A stretch of 64,000 nucleotides of DNA from Limonium bicolor (taxonomy: Eukaryota > Streptophyta > Magnoliopsida > Caryophyllales > Plumbaginaceae), in contig CM041778.1 of assembly GCA_023374045.1 (NCBI GenBank), forward strand, positions 362,116,831 to 362,180,830, given 5' to 3'. Of this stretch, positions 46,423 to 58,590 are shown piece by piece (positions within the stretch are counted from its first letter, which is position 1; every line of letters starts with the position of its first letter). The position numbers were made by a program, and so were the translations under genes. The notes beneath the pieces are model-generated. The model ran no database searches. It worked only from the letters and a program-made list of their open reading frames with translations, and had not been told where the DNA came from.

Positions 46423-46918
46423 TGTGATACCCCAACCCACATCGGGATATGAGTAGTAATATGAGTGATATATATGGATACATATGGGTTGACTACAACA
46501 ACCACACCTTCCACCTTAGGCCCAAGTAAGGAAGAAGGGCTTAAGGTGGCTAGTTTTCAAGCGCAAATGGTTGGGGAGCTAGATTGTTGGACATGTACTC
46601 ATATGGGGTATTACAAATGGTATCAGAGCGGACTCGGAACTGTGTCGAGATGAATTACCGACACCTACCAAGAAGGACTTGAATGTTTAGGCTTACGACG
46701 AGGACGTCACACTTTTTGAGTGGGGAGTATGTGATACCCCATCCCACATCAAGATATGAGTAGTATTATGAGTGGTTTATATAGATACATATAGGTTTAC
46801 TACAACAACTAAATCTTTCAATTTTGGCCCAAGTGAGGATAAAGGGCTTAAGATGGCTAGTTTTCGGGCCCAATGGTTTGGGAGCTAGGTTATTTGATAG
46901 TTACCCATATGAGGTACA
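46423..46918 (+). mobile_element. Complete TRIM (terminal-repeat retrotransposon in miniature), 496 bp
   Basis: The LTRs are 46423-46615 (193 bp, TGTGATACCCC...GGGGTATTACA) and 46730-46918 (189 bp). A perfect iMet primer site TGGTATCAGAGC lies at 46618-46629, and a purine tract GAGTGGGGAGTA just before the second LTR. The internal part is only about 114 bp and non-coding. It is flanked by perfect TSD catga (46418-46422, 46919-46923). It needs enzymes from another element. Its termini resemble those of elements E-J. Confidence 0.93.
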
Positions 46919-46923
46919 CATGA

Positions 46924-47237
46924 ACCACTTAAAAATATTATAAAAAGGCTATAAACAAAATATGGTGAAATGGAGTAGGAGACTTGGTGTTATCTTGTGT
47001 AATTTTAAAAGCATAGTGGTATATTGTGAATTAAGTAAAAACTTAGTGGTATTTGATCAAATTACCATATATTTTTATTAACAAAATATAGTTGTAAACT
47101 GTAAGTTAATATTTATAATTGTAGTACAGAAAATGCTAAATGCACTGCACATAACACACCGTCAAACAACAATTCTCAAAACAACTGCGAATATGCTAGT
47201 ACAAACAAACTACCATTATATTGTGTAAAACTGTTGT
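46924..47237. other. AT-rich DNA between the TRIM and element H
   Basis: No gene. The left end of the 3' LTR of copia element K should lie near 47200-47237, because K sequence continues after H at 51935. I could not fix the LTR boundary. Confidence 0.4.
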
Positions 47238-50200
47238 TGTAACACCCCAACTACCACCGTACACATAACATCAAACTGCAGCGGAAAATTCAACTCATCA
47301 CATTACTTATTTCAATGGTGTTACACGCCGTTAACCACCCACGTGGCTAACAAGGCTAATACATATACTTTGTATCGGTCTGATGGACTAGATTCCCGAG
47401 CAACTACACGTACATTTGCTTCCCTTAACAACAACCCATATACTTTATACATTCCAACCGTACCGAGTATTTACAAACTAATGCCGATAACAATTTCGGT
47501 CTTACTACGCCTACAATGCTTACGCCATTTAAATGGCTACCCATGTATAAACATCTACCCCGTCCTACTTTCGAACGGCTTCCAGCTCCTTGTACCTGAA
47601 ATAGAAAGGAGAGAAAGGGTGGCCCCCAAGGGGCTCAGCACCTTTGCTGGTATGGTAATCCCGCAGCCCACATGCTACCGGGCCACGCACAACTAATTGT
47701 CGTCTTAGCATGCGATTGATTATATTTAAATCATGCATGCAACTATAAACCCACAACACAAAAACATTTCGCCTCAATGGGCTCAACAAACGGATAATAC
47801 ATCCTTACTTGATGAGTCACTCATGGTATTCATTATCCTTAGAGTGTTCCTCCTCTAACGGAGCTACTTCCTTAATAGACGACACTTACCCTTAAATCGG
47901 GTTATCCTTAAACACCTCTTGTCACAACTGGGATTCATTTCCATGATCCACACACTCCATATCTTACAACATATCACATTCCTCACATAACAAAACATAA
48001 CAACACTTTTCTCGTTTCGACGTACACATGATAACATCGCATTCATTTTAAACATCTAACATATACATATCATAGCATAGCAAGGGAAATTGCCTAGCAC
48101 AATATCAACACAAAACACATAAGATCGGTTCACACAAGGAACCTTCCACCATAGTTAGTATACATAGTGAGCCTAGAGATTATTGCCAATCTCATGCTAA
48201 GCTCGTTACCAACCTCGTCACCGTCCAGTTATATCGAACGGTTAACTTAAACCCAAGGTGTGTCGGATATAGTAATCCCAAGCACACCGAAATAACATTT
48301 GTATGCCCCTGTGGCCCGACGTGAGTCAGTAACTAGCTTTGGATAAGCTAAGGGAAGGTCGAAATCAAATTGGAATACAACCTATACATACACCAAGAGA
48401 GCCGAACCTGATATGACATCGACTCCCGTCCTCACACGCGTGGCCGGAACATACCGGACTCCTCACCCCCCCCCATTAGTACATATATACTTATAAATAA
48501 GTAGTTAGAGATCCATTATGGAGCCTACCACATCCACACACCATACGGTATCATAACCGAGTTAAGCACACAAGGGAGGTTCACACACTTACATACAACA
48601 ACAATATCCAACTAACTCACACATAGCCGTGGTTAGAACGTTCCCAAGGTTTGGGTCGTTAACTCTGAATACCGATCTCTCACGTGTTCCTAGTTCTAGT
48701 TAGCTAAGGTTCAACACTTATTTGAGGTTAAACGGTATCAGAGACCAGATGCGCCACATAAATGAATTACTATAAACTCATTACATTTATCTTACAACGT
48801 GGCAAACATACAGAAAAAACATTGGCATACAAGCCGGTGTAATCCGGTAGGACACAGGTTGCAAGAAAACCATACCTGTCACCAGAGTCCACTTTACCAC
48901 GTCCACTTATGTTCCTCGAGCAATTCTCGAACAACTGATAACATTACATGTACTTTGATTAACATCGGGGTAGCACGATTACTTAATGTCTAATGCTTAT
49001 AACTTTTTCCCCGTTAACTTAGTTACATAACTTCACTTTTTAACTTGTTTTACTTTTACATTTCAATACAACTTTTCACCCACTTAATTGTCATTAAAAC
49101 TCACCTAACATGTCCTTAACAACTTTATAACATCATTACTAATCAATCCCCATCATTACATATCATTTCATAACCTTAACCCATGTTTTTGGTCCGACCG
49201 AACTTACCGACCGACCTTGCACAAGGTCGGTCCATTCCAGAACACTTTACCGTCAAAATTTCTACTCCGACCGACCTTGTAAGTTCGGTTGCATGTTCGG
49301 TCCATTCCCGAGAGTTTCTTCCCTTTGAAAATTCAAGCCCGACCGAACTTGCCAAGTCCGGTCCCATGTTCGGTCGGTTCCAGAAACTTAATCCGTACAT
49401 AAAATACAAGCCCGACCGACCTTGCAAGTCCGGTCCCCAAGGTCGGTCCATTCCAGAAGTCAATTCTCGCAGGGTAAACTGGGCTCGACCGAACTTGCAA
49501 GTTCGGTCGCAAGTTCGGTCTGCCCCAGACCCTTGTTTTCCTTTTCTCATTCAACTCCAAACTTCACCCCATATATCCTAGTACACCCTAACCTCATTTG
49601 GGCACTTCAAACACACCTTTAGCCATGTACTAAACTCTCTAAATCACACACCAAAACCATCTTATCATTCACAAATTCCTTACAAAATTCTTAGCACTTG
49701 GAATGTTTCCTCCTTAAGATTCCTAAGTGGTATTTCACCAATAATGACCACTATACCAAGGTGTTTCCTCTACACCTTAACATCATCTCTCAAACTTCTT
49801 TTCTTACTAACTAAACCTCCTTTTTCACATCTTACCTAAACATCACTTATTCCTTGGATATCAACATTACCTAAACCTTAAACAAACTTCTCCAAGACTT
49901 AAATACATTCTCAAAACACACATTGAATTCCTAGAACTTCCAAGATAACACCTAAATCCTTGCATCACTCTAAATCACCTTAATACATGTTTTCTTCCCA
50001 AGTAAAACATTTGTTCACCTTTAACACTTCCTAGTTCACCAAAACTTACTTAAAACACTTAGAACTTCTACATTTTCCAAATTTTGCCATAGCTTCTCTT
50101 GTATATACTCACATCCAAACACTTAGGTTTTTATCTTATTCATTCAAGAACACCTAAATCCATCAACACATTTTTACACAAACTTCACACATTTAGCACT

Positions 50201-51929
50201 ACATCACAATATAGTGCATAACTTAAATTGCTTGGCACTTAGGCCCTTAAATAACATGGCTCTTAGGCCCTTAAATAACATAAATCTTAAACACTGAATT
50301 TCCATATTTAGATGCCTTCAACCTGCGAATACACACAACAATGCTCCCATGTCCTTTTAGTCCACCTTGTGGATAGTTTCCTAGCTCATTTTTCCATTGG
50401 CTCTTTAGGTTATTTATTAAGCAAATATAGCTCAATTCCCTAGTACAATAAACCACATTAAGAGGGGTTATTTACCTCTTTGTTTTCCAAGTTTTCTCAC
50501 TTGTTTTCTCTTGTTTGAAAATCGGCAAAGAGCTTTTATCACTTGTCAACTTCTAAACATTATACAAATAATATAATGAGTATACAAGCTTTAAGCTTCA
50601 TCTCATTGTAAACCCTAGTTACATATATTATCTTAAGGCATTAAAATGGTTGTTTTACCTTGGAATGGAAAGAGAGCTTGAATGAGTATCAAGAGAGGAC
50701 TCCTCCTAGCCCTTGGAAGATTCAAATGGAGCTAAAACAAGCAAGGTAAAAACACCATTGTGAGGTGAATTTTCGGACAACACAAAACATGGAGGAAACA
50801 TCATTTTTCTTTGAGTTTCCTTACCTTGAAGCAAAGGAGAACAACAAGGCATGAAAATATGAGCTCAAGCTCCTTCAATGGTGAATCTCCATGGCACCGA
50901 AATGAAGCTCTTGATGATTTGAAAAGATAGAAGTGAAGAGCTTGGTCTAACTAAGACAAATATGGTCTTAGAATTGATTTGGAGCATTAATGAACATTTG
51001 GTGAGCAATTGAAGTTAGAGAAGAGAGGGGCTGTAGCAAGCTCGGTTCTGGTTGGGAGATAGAGGAAGAACACGGTGGGAAGGCAAGGAAATGAAGAGGA
51101 GAGGTGAGAGGTCTCACTTTTGCAAGATATTTAAGCTTAAAAGCAAATAGTAACTTTACTTTATTTCTTTTTCTTTTCTTTAGTTGGATGACTAGGTTGG
51201 TGACTCCCCACCTTAAAACCGTGGCCCCTTCAATATATAACATATATATGGCCTTTTTTGACCAATTAAACAACTTATGTTGACTTATAACTTAAACTAG
51301 CACTATTTGAGCACTATTCACAAAACAAGGCACATATTTGTGAAATTTTTGATTTCTCATTGATATAGACTTCCAAATGTGATACTATATAGTACACATG
51401 TTAATTAAAGAGTAATTATGGACATTTAGCCATTCAAAACTCATTTACAAGACAATTTTTCAAAAACGTGCTTTAAGACTCCTTAAAGCACTTTTTGTGT
51501 TTTAACTTGTTTTCAAGCTTGGTTTTCTTTGGTAATTGATTTAATATGTTCATTAACATATTTATAAGGCATAGGTATGACCATTAGGTCTTATAAAAAT
51601 TTATTCCAAGCTTAGAGCACATTTTAGCCCATATTGACCTTAAGGTATTTATTTGTGTTTTGTTTGGTTTCATTGTCTACCAAGGTTTCCTAAGGACTTA
51701 ATTAGCCTTATAAAATCATAATTAAATATTATTAAGTCTTGGTAGGCTCCTTGGGTCCTAACCAAGTTCACTCCTAGCTTAGAGCATGTTTTTGCTCAAC
51801 CGTGTGTGTCTTAGTTATTGTGTTTTACCATGGTTTAAATGGTTCATTGATGTTCCTAAGGCATTTTTTTTTTGCCTTTACATACCATAGTTTAACATTT
51901 AACCAACATATTAAGATTTGGGGTATTTC
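47238..51929 (-). mobile_element. Element H: 4692-bp coding-poor TG...CA element (probable solo LTR)
   Basis: TGTAACACCCCAAC at the left, GATTTGGGGTATTTCA at the right, and perfect TSD gttgt (47233-47237, 51930-51934). It is closely related to F along its length: the GCCGTTAACCACC start region, the CCCCAAGGGG block (47596-47710), a hairpin array of the GACCGAACTTGC family (49195-49530), three TTACC sites (50824, 50658, 50475 on the minus strand) and a pyrimidine-rich end. No coding capacity. It is inserted into the 3' LTR of copia element K. Confidence 0.87.
49190..49530 (-). repeat. Hairpin array of element H, five units of 72-73 bp
   Basis: Units start at 49195, 49268, 49340, 49413 and 49486. 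Unit 5 has arms GACCGAACTTGC and GCAAGTTCGGTC. Unit 4 has GACCGACCTTGC and CCAAGGTCGGTC, an A-to-C change in one arm matched by T-to-G in the other. Outer GGG/CCC or CCAG pairs extend some stems. Central parts copy an arm imperfectly. Confidence 0.9.
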
Positions 51930-52186
51930 AGTTGTTCTAAATGAATTCAAGCAAGGAAAATGATGAATGAATAGGCTTTAATAAAGGGTAGACAACATAA
52001 TACGTTTTACTTTGAGAGAAATTGGTGTGTTTATATATACAGAGAGAATGTTTCTCAATTGTCAACTACATAGAAGAACAAATGTGTATGTATAGACAGA
52101 GAGGAAGAAGACCGTCGGTATTACATGGACCCGGTCTTAGAAATGAAAAGAGCAAGTATATAAGTATACATGTATATACGCTAACA

Positions 52187-53640
52187 CCCCCCTTCAATTG
52201 CAAGTCTTAGAAGGAATAGGTTGAATACCAAGCTTCTAAATCTAAGTTTTATGATTATATCCATGTAGGGATTTAATGAATATGTCGGTGAGCTGATGGG
52301 TGGTGTTGACATGTTTGACGATGATAAGACCCTGTTGGATTTTCTCGCGGACATAATGAATATCCAGCTCAATATGTTTGGTTCTTTCATGAAGAACCAG
52401 ATTGCGAGCAATATATATTGTAGAAATATTGTCGCAATGAACTGGTATGAACTCGATGTTGGGAAGGTCAAGCTCATGATGGAGACGAGACAACCAATCA
52501 AGCTCGATGGTGACTTTCTACATTGCCCAGTACTTAGCTTCTGCGGTAAAAAGAGTTATGATTTGTTGTTTCTTCGATTTCCAGGATATTGGGTAGTCCC
52601 TTAGCGTTATGAAGAAGCCAGTGACTGGTCAATGGGACTCATAACAAGTGGCCCAATATGCATCGCAATAGGCCTTGAGGGAGAAATCTAAAGCTTTATT
52701 AAAGAATAGACCATGTCCGTGGGTGCCCTTGAGGTATCGAAGAACATGAAGAGCAGCTTCAAGGTGACCTTGGTGAGGATTCTGTAGATATTGGCTGAGT
52801 AGTTGGACTCTGAAGGCGAGGTCAGGTCTGGTGTGGAGTAGATAGTTGAGTTTACCAATAAGATGCCTGTATTCAGTGGGATTGGAGATGGGGCCGCCAA
52901 GCTCTATTTTGAGTTGAAGATTATTTTGCAAAGGACTAGAAATAGATTTAGTATCAAGGCAGTTATAATCTCGAAGTAGCTCATTAATGTATTTTCTTTG
53001 TGTGATTATGACACCAGTATTAGTATGGAGAAACTCCGTTCCAAGAAAATAATTGATTTTCCAAGGTCCTTAATTTTAAATTTCTGATTTAAGAGATTTT
53101 TGATGTGAGAAATTTCTACCTGATTGTTGCCCATGATTATAATTTCATCAACATACACTCCAATGAAAGTTTGTACTTACCAAACTTCTTGTGGAAGAGG
53201 GAGTAATCGTTTTATGACTAAACATAACCTGAAGTTTTTAGAGTGCGACTAGTTTGGAATGCCATTAACGGTTGACTTGTTTTAAGCCGTACAAGGCTTT
53301 TTTGAGTTTTCACTCTTTGCTAGGCATTATGACATGAAGGACAGTTGGGATTTCCATGTATATGTCTTCTTGTAGGTCACCATGCTATAAGGTGTAGTTG
53401 ACGTCTAGTTGGTCAATGTACCAACCTTCTTTGACAACAATGGTTAACATTGCTCTGATGGTTGCCATTTTAATAACAGGTGAAAAGTCTCAGAATAATC
53501 AAATCCATACCTTTGCTTGAACCCTTTGATGACTAATCGTGCTTTGTATCGTTCTATTATACCATCTACTTTGAGTTTTGTCTTGAATACCCACTTGGAT
53601 CCAATTAGTTTCTTACCTTTTGGCAGGTCCACAAAGTCTC
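52187..53640 (-). pseudogene. RT and RNase H fragments of element K
   Basis: 53632-53444: RT start (GSKWVFKTKLKVDGIIERYK, ARLVIKGF). 52931-52629: link and RNase H start (YRHLIGKLNYLLHTRPDLAF, ALHVLRYLKGT). 52493-52242: RNase H end (IPVHCDNISTIYIARN, LHERTKHIELDIHYV, TTHQLTDIFIKSL). The region around 53140 still reads as the RT active-site region in another frame. The order matches copia; the copy is disrupted. Confidence 0.82.
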
Positions 53641-55528
53641 ACGTTTGATTATTAGCAAGAGCTTAGAGTTCCCTTACCATGGATTCACGCCAATGAGGAT
53701 TTTTACTCGCTTCTGTATATGAATTTGGCTCTGCTAAATGTTGTGTGAGTTAAAAGAGACACTTGCTACTATCCTATAACTAAGCAATATCAATGCTATT
53801 AATAGGAGAAATGTCTATTAAAGAATTGAGGCCAAGGCTATTGACCATAGTGAGACATTTATCATTGTTTAGTGTTTGGGTGAGGATCTCAGAGAAATCA
53901 TTAGTGTGGGTAACACTTGTTTGGTTGCGAACATAGTCCTCTAGGTAAGCAGGTTGTTTTGGAGTTCACTGAGATCGTCTAAGAACGAGATCGCGGGAAG
54001 CGTCAAAGAACTCAACACTAGTGTCTTCTTCGTTATAAGAAGAAGAGGGAAGAGTAGTGGTGTCATCGGAGTGCTCAGGACAAACGTCTAACTCATCAAT
54101 TTGTTGTTTAGATGTTGGTTGTAATGAGGCGCCTGCATCATGTGAAGTAGGGCTAACTTCCCAGTCTAAAAGGGATTCATTAGTGGGGTAAACTGAGGTA
54201 TTATCTGAATTAGACAAAAAAGGGAGGTTCTCTTTTGTTTTAAATAGAAATATGAATTCATAAAACAAAACGTCTATGCCAAATACGACCAGATTGTCTT
54301 GGAGAGAGAACATTTTGAAACCCTTTTTATGAGGAATGTAGCCAAGAAAGACACAAGTACGAGACCGAGGAGAAAGTTTAACTTTTTCTTTTCTTGTAAT
54401 AACGCTAAAGCATAAGTATCCAAAGGGTCTAAGTTGGTTGTAATCAGGACATTTACCATAAAGAAATTGATATGGTGACATGTTGTCCAGGTTCTTAGTA
54501 GGCAATCTGTTGATGATATGTGTGGCCATCAGAACTCCATGACCCCACTAAGATAATGGTAACTCTGATTGGAATATTAGAGCTCAAGTAACCTCCAGCA
54601 AGTGTTTATTTTTGCGTTCTACTACGCCGTTCTGCTGAGGGGTATGCACACAACTTGTTTGATGAAGAATGCCATGGGACTTAAGGAAATCATTCCCTTC
54701 TAGTGAAGATCCCAACTCAAAAGCATTGTCAGATATAATATTTTTTACCCTTTTACATGTTGGTTTTTTGCCAGCTTAATAAGACATTTAAGATGCTCAA
54801 AGCTTTCATTTTTGTTTCTTAGCAGGAAGGTCCATGTGGCACGAATTTTGTTATCCACAATGGATAAAAATATATTTGTAGTTATAAACAGTACTTATTT
54901 TATAAGGACCCCAAATGTCAACATGAAGTAACTAAAAAATATCTTACGCTCTATTATTAAAAACAGGAAAAGGTAATCTATGGTCTTTAGCATGATGACA
55001 AATTTCACAAACAAGGGTCTTAGAACCAGAATTCTTATTGATCAACTACATTTGTACAAGTTTTTATGCAGAAGCATGGCCAAGACATAAATGCGAGCGC
55101 TAAAGATTTTTACAACGATTATGATCATGTTCACAATTCGTAATGTGACTAAGAGGAAATTCGCTGAAAGTATTACAAGCAGCAAACCATTTATTCAAGC
55201 AAAAGATGTCAATGGCAGTTCTATCTATGACACACAAGACTTCTATTTCTTTTCCAATCCTATTGTGGGTCCAGAAAGGGCCCTGCAAGACGTAAAAATC
55301 AGGATGAAACATAACATTTTGCATCAGTTGCTTGACAAGATTTTTCACATATAGGAGATTAAATTTGAACTTCGGCACACATAGAACATTCTTAAGACAT
55401 AGTCCATCATTAAGCACAATATCACCAACAAACGAGATTCTTGTGGATGACCATCGGGCATGGAGACATACTGCTTGTACTTAAGTTTTTCTAAATTTTT
55501 AAACCACTTAAGTTTTTCACTCATATGT
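53641..55528 (-). pseudogene. Integrase and pre-integrase fragments of element K
   Basis: 54529-53966 carries the integrase C-terminal side (INRLPTKNLDNMSPYQFLYG, RPFGYLCFSVI, RTCVFLGY) and an acidic linker. 55417-55100 carries the protease/integrase junction (LKNVLCVPKFKFNLLYVKNL). 54540-55090 corresponds to the integrase core but is broken. J1 interrupts the rest at 55528. Confidence 0.8.
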
Positions 55529-58009
55529 TGAAATACCCCGAACTTAAATATGGTGATTAAATTATTCTAATATGAATTTTAGAGGCCTAATGATGCCTAA
55601 AGAGCTTTGGTGAAGAAAGTAAAACCAAAAGAAAAGAGAAAACGCTTAAAAAGCGTAAAACGTAAAAATGAGCGTTACGCAACCATAGGAGGTGTGTGAC
55701 CTCGACTAGGATCATAGATGGATTCCTAAGGCTTAATTATTCCTAAATAATATGTGGGAACAATTCCCGTAGAAAACAGATCCATATAGTGGGTTAAAAA
55801 CGCAAACGAGGCTATAAAGCACGTTTTTCAAGAAAACCTGGAAACACGACTTTAAGCGGTCAAATGGACTCATAAAAAAATTATAGTTGATAAAATAACT
55901 ATAATTAAACACCAATGAAGGTATTGGAATCATTAAAATTAAATAAACGAAAAAAATCCGGAAAACAGACCCGGTTAGTGAATAGTGTCAAACCGGGGAC
56001 TTATGAGGTGTTAATTGTAATAAGACCAAAAATACTCTCTTAATTTTGTAAAAAAAAAAAACTGGCATCCCTTATTTGTGTGTGCCCATGAAATACCCCG
56101 AAATTAAAAATAGTGATTAATTAGGCTAATGATGATTTCCGAGGCTTAATTACCCCTAAATAAACATGAGGGAACAAATCCCGAAGAAAACGGATCCTTA
56201 AAACGGATTAAAACACAAACAAACCTTAAAGCGCGTTTTTCGAGGAAACCGGGGAAACGCGACTTTAAGCGGGTTAAATAGACCCGTAATAATTTTAGTC
56301 AATCAAATAGTCATTATTGAACATTAATGAAGGTCTAGAACCAAGAAAATTAATTAAACGAGAAAATTCCGGAAAACGGGTTCCGGTAGTGAATAGTGTA
56401 AGATCTAGAAGTTGTGGGGTGTTAAATGTAATAAAGCTAAACTAACATTCCCCATTTGTAAATAAAAATCAGATTTCTTGTGTGTGTGTGTGTGGGTGCC
56501 GATTTTCTCCTCCCTCTCACTCTCTTTATTCTTCCTAATACACTAAATGACAAACAAAATAAAGTAGCAAAAGTAAAAAATGGGAGTTGGTCACTCTCTC
56601 TCCTCCAATCCCCACTCTCTCACCATACTCCCTCCTCTCTTCTGAATTTTCTTCTTCCTCCCAGCATGACCATGACGATTTGTTAAGCCCCATTCAACTC
56701 CCTCCTTCTCTCCTCTTGTTCAAGGCTCAAACCTTGTCCAAATCTTACAAAAACTGCACCATTGAACTCCTACAACTTAGGAGAGTATTCCTCTCTTTTC
56801 AAAAATCAGAAAACACCACTTTCATCTCCATGGGTGTACCTCATTTTGGAGCTTGAAGACCACCATTGGAAGCACCTTCATCTCCTTGTTGTTTTGAGGT
56901 AAAAAGAGTCTTAAAAATCCATCTTTTTCTAGCTCTTTCTTGCAAAACGAAAATTCAAAGTTGAGCCCTTGTTTCTCCCATGTTCCAGCCGGTTTGGTGT
57001 ACATTTTGGGTGCTGGAACCTTGCCCTCTTGCTAGCCAAGAACTCCACTTAGTGATTGGAAGGTAACATCTCATTCTTTTAAGCTTTAAACCCTCCTTGT
57101 AGTTTAGGGCTGATTTTAGAAGTTTAGAAATTTCCTTAATGCTCATTAGAGCTCTTGGAATGGCTGTAGCATTAGGAGGGAATCCCTCTTGAATCGGTTG
57201 TGAAGGAAGAACAAGAAAGAAAGCAAGAAGGAAGGAAAGAAAGCAAAAACTAGAAACACAAGGTAATTGCTCTTACCTTGGGCTAGTTTAGTATGCCTTA
57301 ATGAAACAGAATTTAATGCTCAAGTATTGAATAACTATAACTAAGGTAGAACAAATGATGGAAAAGTATTTTAGTATGAATTGTGTTGATGTGTAGAGGC
57401 CTTAGAGCCAAGTACTTAAATGATTGTGCAATGGGATTATTGTTGAGCTTGTGCAGGAAAATTTAATGTGTTGTAGTGTGTGGAATATTGATGAGAAGTA
57501 GAAATGAGTTGTGAGCTGAAATGGTGTGTGGGCAATGTTAAGAATTTAGGGGAACCTCTGTCAAAATTTTTCTAGAAATTAGAAGACTTAAATGTGTAAG
57601 AAGAGGGAATGACCTAGGTAATAACTAGGTGTGTTTTGGTATTTGTTGTGGGTAGTTAATCACCTTGAAAACAGATTTATGAGAGAGCTAAATAATGGGA
57701 AGAACTAGAGTGGAAGATAATGCATTTTGAATGCTAGTAATGGCATTAGTTGAGAGAATATTGGAAGGCAAGAATGAGTGTAAAAATCTGTAGCATAGGA
57801 GAAACAAAAACTAGTGTAAGTGCTGAAATGGAAGTAAGAGAATTGTGTAAACTAACATAGAAATGAGTAATGAGTTTAGTAGATGGTTAAGTATTGTTTT
57901 AGGGTGTCTAAACATGTAGGAAACATGTGGAAATGATTAGGAAAAGATTGGGTGAGAAAAGATGTGAATTTGGAGTTCAAAATGAGAAATTAAAATAAGT
58001 ATTGGGCTG

Positions 58010-58240
58010 GACCGGTCAGCCTGAAATCTGCAACTTTGGAAGCTTCTGCATTCGACCGACCCAGGGGACCGACCCTGCCTGGGTCGGTCGAGTTGAAATT
58101 TTTAGTCAGGATGCTTCTGCATCCGACCGACCCAAGGGACCGACCCTGGCTGGGTCAGTCGGACTGGAATTTTTGGAAAACGATGTCTCTGCACCCGACC
58201 GACCCAGGGGACCGACCCAGGGTGGGTCGGTCGGGTCAAA
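58010..58240 (+). repeat. Hairpin array of element J2, three units of 71-72 bp
   Basis: Units start at 58053, 58124 and 58196, and a partial one at about 58010 (GGACCGGTC). The arms are CGACCGACCCAGG and CCTGGGTCGGTCG with centre GGACCGACCCTG, which repeats part of the arm. The word CTTCTGCA precedes the first two units and CTCTGCA the third. Confidence 0.9.
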
Positions 58241-58246
58241 CAAAAG

Positions 58247-58299
<53 letters not shown>

Positions 58300-58332
58300 C
58301 ATAATCATAATCATAATCATAATCATAATCAT
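58247..58332. repeat. AAT/AATCAT microsatellite
   Basis: About 17 AAT units followed by about 5 AATCAT units, right after the last hairpin unit of J2. Open frames through it (poly-Asn, Ile or Tyr) are artefacts. Confidence 0.95.
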
Positions 58333-58579
58333 ATATGGCTATAGTAGTATGCCAATTATGGAGCAATGATGGTAAGAAAAATATGCACATGAGTAAGAAA
58401 ACAAACTTGAGGGATGAAATGACTTTCTTGGCTAAGTATGCGTAGTAGGAACTAGTAATGGTAATTGAGAATATTAATTAAGAACGGTATAGGTTAATGA
58501 TAAATAATTGACCGTACCAAGTAAAAGGATGGCTACCTCCATTGGCGTTCCACCATGTAAAAACTAATAATTATGTGTT

Positions 58580-58590
58580 TATATAAAAGG
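58580..58590 (+). promoter_or_regulatory. Possible TATA box in element J2
   Basis: TATATAAAAGG, about 340 bp after the hairpin array and 300 bp before the internal GGGGTGTTACA. Supports the plus orientation of J2. Weak on its own in AT-rich DNA. Confidence 0.35.

Larger units (their letters stand above)
51935..55528 (-). mobile_element. Element K: decayed Ty1/copia retrotransposon
   Basis: Part of the 3' LTR (51935-52186, on the minus strand starting TGTTAG) is followed by a purine tract complementary to CCCCCCTTCAATTG and broken pol running to 55528, where J1 is inserted. H splits the 3' LTR. Gag, primer site and 5' LTR are not in the window. Many stops and frameshifts show that it is old. 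Confidence 0.82.

Noticed and set aside
46180..47070. Possible MITE split by the TRIM (AGTGGTAT... words at 46227 and 47016)
   Set aside because: The words look related, but no terminal inverted repeats or target duplication could be established.
58036..58390. ORFs with runs of Asn, Ile or Tyr
   Set aside because: Products of the AAT/AATCAT microsatellite and the hairpin array.
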